Source of the DNA: Paraspadella gotoi
Taxonomy: Eukaryota; Chaetognatha
NCBI GenBank assembly: GCA_051294375.1
Contig: JBJCIZ010000239.1
Coordinates: 5,305,656 to 5,369,655, forward strand
Direction: 5' to 3'
Length of the DNA stretch: 64,000 bases
A model generated the notes under the pieces. The model searched no databases. It had not been told where the DNA came from and worked only from the letters and a program-made list of their open reading frames with translations. A program made the translations under genes and the position numbers. Shown here piece by piece: positions 60,117-64,000 of the stretch. The first letter of the stretch is position 1; each line of letters begins with the position of its first letter.

Positions 60117-60170
<54 letters not shown>
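59905..60170 (+). mobile_element. R2-like copy ending in (CT)n
   Basis: TGACATGACATGACATGACG, TTTCCTGAAGGCGGCGCAGC, TTAGATTTGAGG and TAAGTGGGACACACA lead into (CT)n (60118-60170). In the copy at 51545 the same place holds GACC tetranucleotides. Confidence 0.6.
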
Positions 60171-60174
<4 letters not shown>

Positions 60175-60689
60175 AAGAGAATTTGTTATGTTTTTCAGAT
60201 ATCGGATGATTTTTAGATGCATCCAGGCATCACTCTATTATAAAATAATCCCATGTCTTTGGAGTTCAAATGAAAAAAAAGCAGAGAAAAAGGAGGAAAA
60301 AGAGCAGCTGCAAATGCAGCAGCTAGAAAAGCAGATGAAATCATCTATTCATCTTTATTTTGTTACAAGTTAAGTCAACAGTTTAATACCCTTTACCTAC
60401 TTTTAAATCATTCAATTAGCTGGTCAGTTTTTTTCTTTTATTTTCCATTAAAGAACTGACACTGTGATAAAATTATTTCTCTTCTTCTTTACTTTCATCA
60501 TTTGTCTTTTCCTTCGTTTTTCGCCGCTGCTTCTTTTTTACCCTCCAACTTTTTTTTTCTTTTCATTTTATTAATTGACGTTGTAGTTATTATTTAGTTT
60601 TTAACTTTACAAAAATTCAGAACTAAATATTTTTCTTTTTTTTCTTTTCTTTTCCTTTCCTATCCTTTCCTTTCCTTTCCTTTCCTTTC

Positions 60690-60699
60690 NNNNNNNNNN
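60690..60699. other. Assembly gap (10 N) in (CTTTC)n
   Basis: CTTTC pentanucleotides flank it on both sides. Confidence 0.95.
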
Positions 60700-60942
60700 C
60701 TTTCCTTTCCTTTCCTTTCCTTTCCTTTCCTTTTATTTTTCTTCTTTCTTTCCTCCCTTTTCTCCTTCATTCTCGGTCAATCATGGACCGACCTTCCCTC
60801 GTGTTTTTTCAGAGTCGTACAAAAATCTGAGCTTTTCGAATTTTACGTTTTTTTTTATTTTTTTTGTTTGTTTGTTTATTTACAATATTTTTATTTGTCA
60901 GAATTGTTTGCTCCCCGTGGAACATTATTATACACAACAAAC

Positions 60943-60969
60943 TCTCTCTCTCTCTCACTATCTGCTCTC

Positions 60970-61001
<32 letters not shown>

Positions 61002-61175
61002 ATCTCTCTCTCTCTACTAATGCGTCTCTCACGCGACTCTTTTTTTCTTCCATTTCGCCTTTTATAACCTCTTCTTCTCTCTCTCTCTCTCTTCCCATCT
61101 TCTCTCTCTCTCCTCCTCTCATCTCTTCTCTCTCTCTGCTTATATCTCCCGTCTTGCCTCTCTCTCCTCTCTCTG
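60943..61175. repeat. (CT)n compound microsatellites
   Basis: Several CT runs separated by short complex stretches. Confidence 0.85.
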
Positions 61176-61384
61176 CATTTCATTACCGCTTTTGCCCACA
61201 TCTCATCGAATTCCTCCGCCTCGACCATCGACTTTAACAACAACAACGACAACAACAACAACTTCTCTTTCCAATTTTCTTCGGTCTTTCTCGATATTTC
61301 ATGGGAGAAAGGGGGAAAGGGAAAAAGGTTTTTTTTTTAGGAAGAAAGTTGATCTCTCTTTTCCAGAAACGTCCCATTTCTGAT

Positions 61385-61632
61385 CCTTAATCCTTAAATT
61401 TCATTCTAAATTAACATCTATTATATACGTTTCTCCCTAATCTTATCCTATTCTTTAAGCCCAACCATAAACCCTAATCAAAAATCTTTAACATTGACCC
61501 CCCCTAACCCTGAACCGTAATGCCTAAACCTTAATCTGTAAACGCAATTCTTAATCCTAATCATTAACCTAATCCGTAACCCTAATCCATAACCTAATCC
61601 ATGACCTAATCTTTAACCTAATCGAATTACTT
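61385..61632 (+). repeat. Degenerate CCTAA/ACCTAATCC telomere-like tract
   Basis: Repeated CCTAAT, CCCTAACC, AACCTAATCC words at about 10-bp spacing, strongest at 61555-61632. The complement contains TTAGG, the arthropod telomere unit, but no perfect run exists. Confidence 0.5.
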
Positions 61633-61639
61633 CCAAATT

Positions 61640-62180
61640 TAAGATGAAAGAAGGCGCTTTGGGTAAATAAAGCCTAGAGCTGGGTGGCTCAATCCATGAA
61701 CTTTTTTTTTTTCGGTTTGTCAGTATCGTTAGCGAAGGATTGGGGAGATTCTTACGAAGGACAAGTTTATGTCTAATACTGAGATACACTAGTTGCGTGG
61801 GGTCATAAGTTTTAGTGGCTTTTTACGCTTTATAACTTTATACCTACTAAACAATATAGAAAAAACATAGTAAAATCACAAAATATACCTAATGATAAAA
61901 CAGAATATAAATCGATGGGACCTAAAATAACTTACTACTATATGCAAATGAGATTGATGAATTCTTTAGATGATAAAAGAGCCAATGAAAAAAAAACGTT
62001 TTCGTTTTGATTATTTGGTTATATTATAACTTATTATAACTTTTTTCTTTTCTGAGATCAATGTTGACGTGGACTATGAAGTAAGAAAAAGTTCCGAATC
62101 ATTCAAGGAACCAATTTTAACCTCTTGAGTCATTTCAATTACACTTTTTTTCTTTTTTTTCGCGCGCGACAGCCAGTCTG
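61640..62180. other. AT-rich intergenic DNA, nothing recognised
   Basis: Complex AT-rich sequence. No coding or RNA signal is seen. Confidence 0.55.
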
Positions 62181-62187
62181 TGTCTCG

Positions 62188-62347
62188 AATTGCATTACGT
62201 TGCATTGCAATGTATTGTTTAGCAGTGCAGTGCATTGCAATAAATTGCACTGCATTTTGAATTGCAAAACATGAAATTGCATTGCACTGAATTTAATTTC
62301 ATTGCATTTCTTTGCATTGCATTACATTTGATCGCATTGCATTGCCT
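62188..62347 (+). repeat. Degenerate TTGCA pentanucleotide tract
   Basis: ATTGCATTGCA-type words (TTGCATTGCATTACATTT and similar) repeat over about 160 bp. Confidence 0.8.
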
Positions 62348-62400
62348 CGGAGATGTTTTAAAACAGTCGCAATGGGAAAAGACCGGCGCTATGCGTGGGC

Positions 62401-62522
<122 letters not shown>

Positions 62523-62778
62523 ATCGGAGTCAAAGTCGAGAGCAGCATTAAATTTTTTTTCTCCCTTCATTTTATGGCCTCCGTTTTTCATGAAGTCCGT
62601 CGGCGGAATTGAAATTATTAATCTTTATTTTGCAGCCGTCGGGTTTTTTTCTTTTATTTTTTATTCTTTTTTATTTCTATTTTTTCTCTTTTTTTCTTTT
62701 CGCGTGCAAATCCTGAAATGGAAAGATTTACAAGCAGATTCCATGACGTTGTAATTAGATGAAAGTGGACCTAGAAGC

Positions 62779-62779
<1 letters not shown>

Positions 62780-62832
<53 letters not shown>
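62780..62832. repeat. (CT)n microsatellite
   Basis: Uninterrupted CT run of about 53 bp, again preceded by the word GCGT, as at 62398. Confidence 0.95.
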
Positions 62833-62836
<4 letters not shown>

Positions 62837-63120
62837 TGTTTTTCCGCTGACTTGCTTTTACAATGATCGTAAAAACCCCCCAAAAAAGTCTTTTTGGTCG
62901 ATGCGTCGTCGCATCTCCGCAACAGGATTAGATGATAACTTAAAAATAAATGGTCAATAATCAATATTCATCATTCAGTACTTATTAATCAATAATAAAT
63001 ACTAAAAAGTTAAATTAACCTTTTCATCAGATGAAGCTGTTAGAAATGTTATTAGTAAAAAATCAAAGATTCTCTGAAGTCAATAAAATGAAATGTAATT
63101 TTAAAATAAGACGTCACATA

Positions 63121-64000
63121 TTCTCTATCTTTCTCCCTCTTTCTCTCTCCTTCTTTTTTTTTTCCCAACTGATTTTACTCCCTCTTCTCCTTTCTCTCTC
63201 TCCCTTTCTTCCCCTCCCTCTCCTTCTCTCTCCCTACCCTCTCTACCACTCCTTTTCATCCCCTCCCTCTCTCCCTCCTCTTTCCTCCCTTCTCTCCCTT
63301 CCTTCCCCTTCCTCTCTCCTTTACCCACCCTCTCCTTCTCTCTTCCTACCCTCTCTCCACTCCTTTTCCTCCCCTTCCTCTTTCCCTCTCCCCCTTCCCT
63401 CTATCCCTCCCTCTCCCACCTTCCTCTCTTCCTCTCCCCTTTAATCCCGGGTCGCCTCATTTTACTTCTTTCCTTTTTTTCTTTTTTTTTCCGCTCGAAT
63501 TCGTTTCGTTTTTCTCCTCTTGTTTTCTTTTTTTCTTTTTTGTTTTTTATTTGTTTTTTGTTTTTTTGTTTTCTTTGATCTCTCGAGAGTCAGACGATGA
63601 GAGGAAAAAAATGATTCGATTTCAGGTTTTTCATTCCTGTTTTCTTTTTTGTTTTCTTCTTTGATTCTATTTCAGGTTGTTCATTCCTTTTTTCTTTTTG
63701 TATTCATTTTTATTTTTCGGTTGTTGTAGTTGTTGTTTTATTTTTGTTTGTTTGTTTTTGTCGTTGCTGCTGTTTTCATTTTTATTGTTGTTGTTTTGTT
63801 GTTTATGATCTTTCGTCGTATTTGTTGTTTCGTTGTTTTTCTTAGTTTGTTATTAGAAAGTTAGTAAGTGTTGTTTTTGTTTTGTTTTTTTGTCGTATTT
63901 GTTGTTTTGGTTTGTTAGCTGTTTTTATAATAGTTTGTTTTTATTGTTTTGGTTTTTCTGTTGTTGTTGTTGTTGTTGTTCTAGTTATTGTTGTCCTTAA
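63121..64000. repeat. Pyrimidine-rich then T/TTG-rich low-complexity DNA
   Basis: C/T-rich CCTCTCCC sequence to 63445, then T-runs and TTG/TTTTG triplets to the end. No gene is seen. Confidence 0.75.

Larger units (their letters stand above)
56299..60689 (+). repeat. About 4.4-kb duplicated block D3, copy B
   Basis: Same block order as 51300-56273: GA-rich start, R2 (56510-56800), CTTT (57110-57170), G-run (57681-57690), GT repeat (58256-58288), 14-bp minisatellite without S1, CGT triplets (58741-58905), (CT)n (59158-59217), ATTC repeats (59525-59575), R2-like (59905-60115) and CTTTC tract. Its left part is error-rich and its right part clean, the mirror image of copy A. Confidence 0.8.

Overview
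The window looks like an invertebrate animal chromosome. It contains a spliced gene with canonical GT-AG introns, a eukaryotic cytosolic tRNA-Gly(UCC), tRNA-derived SINE-like repeats and a very heavy load of simple repeats, mostly (CT)n/(GA)n with (CGT)n, (ATTT)n and (CTTT)n. A degenerate CCTAA-type tract near 61.5 kb would suit an arthropod (TTAGG telomere) and the simple-repeat load recalls crustaceans, but the species cannot be fixed from the sequence. There are twelve N-gaps; five are exactly 25 N and two exactly 10 N, which look like gap-filling placeholders.

Positions 1-1770: a decayed tandem array of tRNA-Gly genes (unit about 120-150 bp with a shared spacer) holding one intact tRNA-Gly(UCC) at 1434-1505. 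Positions 1779-2240: a SINE-like copy and a copy of a dispersed repeat, here called R2.

Positions 2245-16675, minus strand: the one real protein gene recognised, the N-terminal half of an ABCB (P-glycoprotein/MDR-type) transporter. Twelve exons could be joined by splice sites, phase and similarity to the family. They run from an unusual 343-residue acidic first exon through TMD1 to Walker A, Q-loop, signature LSGGQ and Walker B/D-loop of NBD1. The rest of NBD1 and any second half lie beyond position 1. Exons 6 and 7 carry frameshifts, so the copy is either a decaying gene or locally mis-sequenced.

Positions 16.7-43.5 kb: mostly simple repeats, minisatellites and dispersed repeats. The notable item is a 42-bp minisatellite at 36.77-37.04 kb that places CCAAT boxes every 20/22 bp, directly followed by an ATG-containing segment ending in a consensus splice donor (37071-37171). 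A roughly 1-kb inverted arrangement (41763-42810) is bounded by inverted copies of one motif and has (CT)n and (GA)n arms around two gaps.

Three pairs of long, indel-rich near-duplicates fill much of the right half: 29.2-32.15 against 32.15-35.15 kb, 43.5-49.5 against 49.5-51.8 kb, and 51.3-56.27 against 56.3-60.69 kb. The members noisiest in homopolymers lie next to the 25-N gaps, so I read most of this as gap filling with uncorrected long reads, not biology. One copy of the third pair carries a SINE-like insertion that the other lacks. No protein gene was recognised in 43-64 kb. Apart from the ABCB exons and the candidate exon at 37 kb, the open reading frames are products of simple repeats (Ser-Leu, Arg-Glu, poly-Asp and similar).
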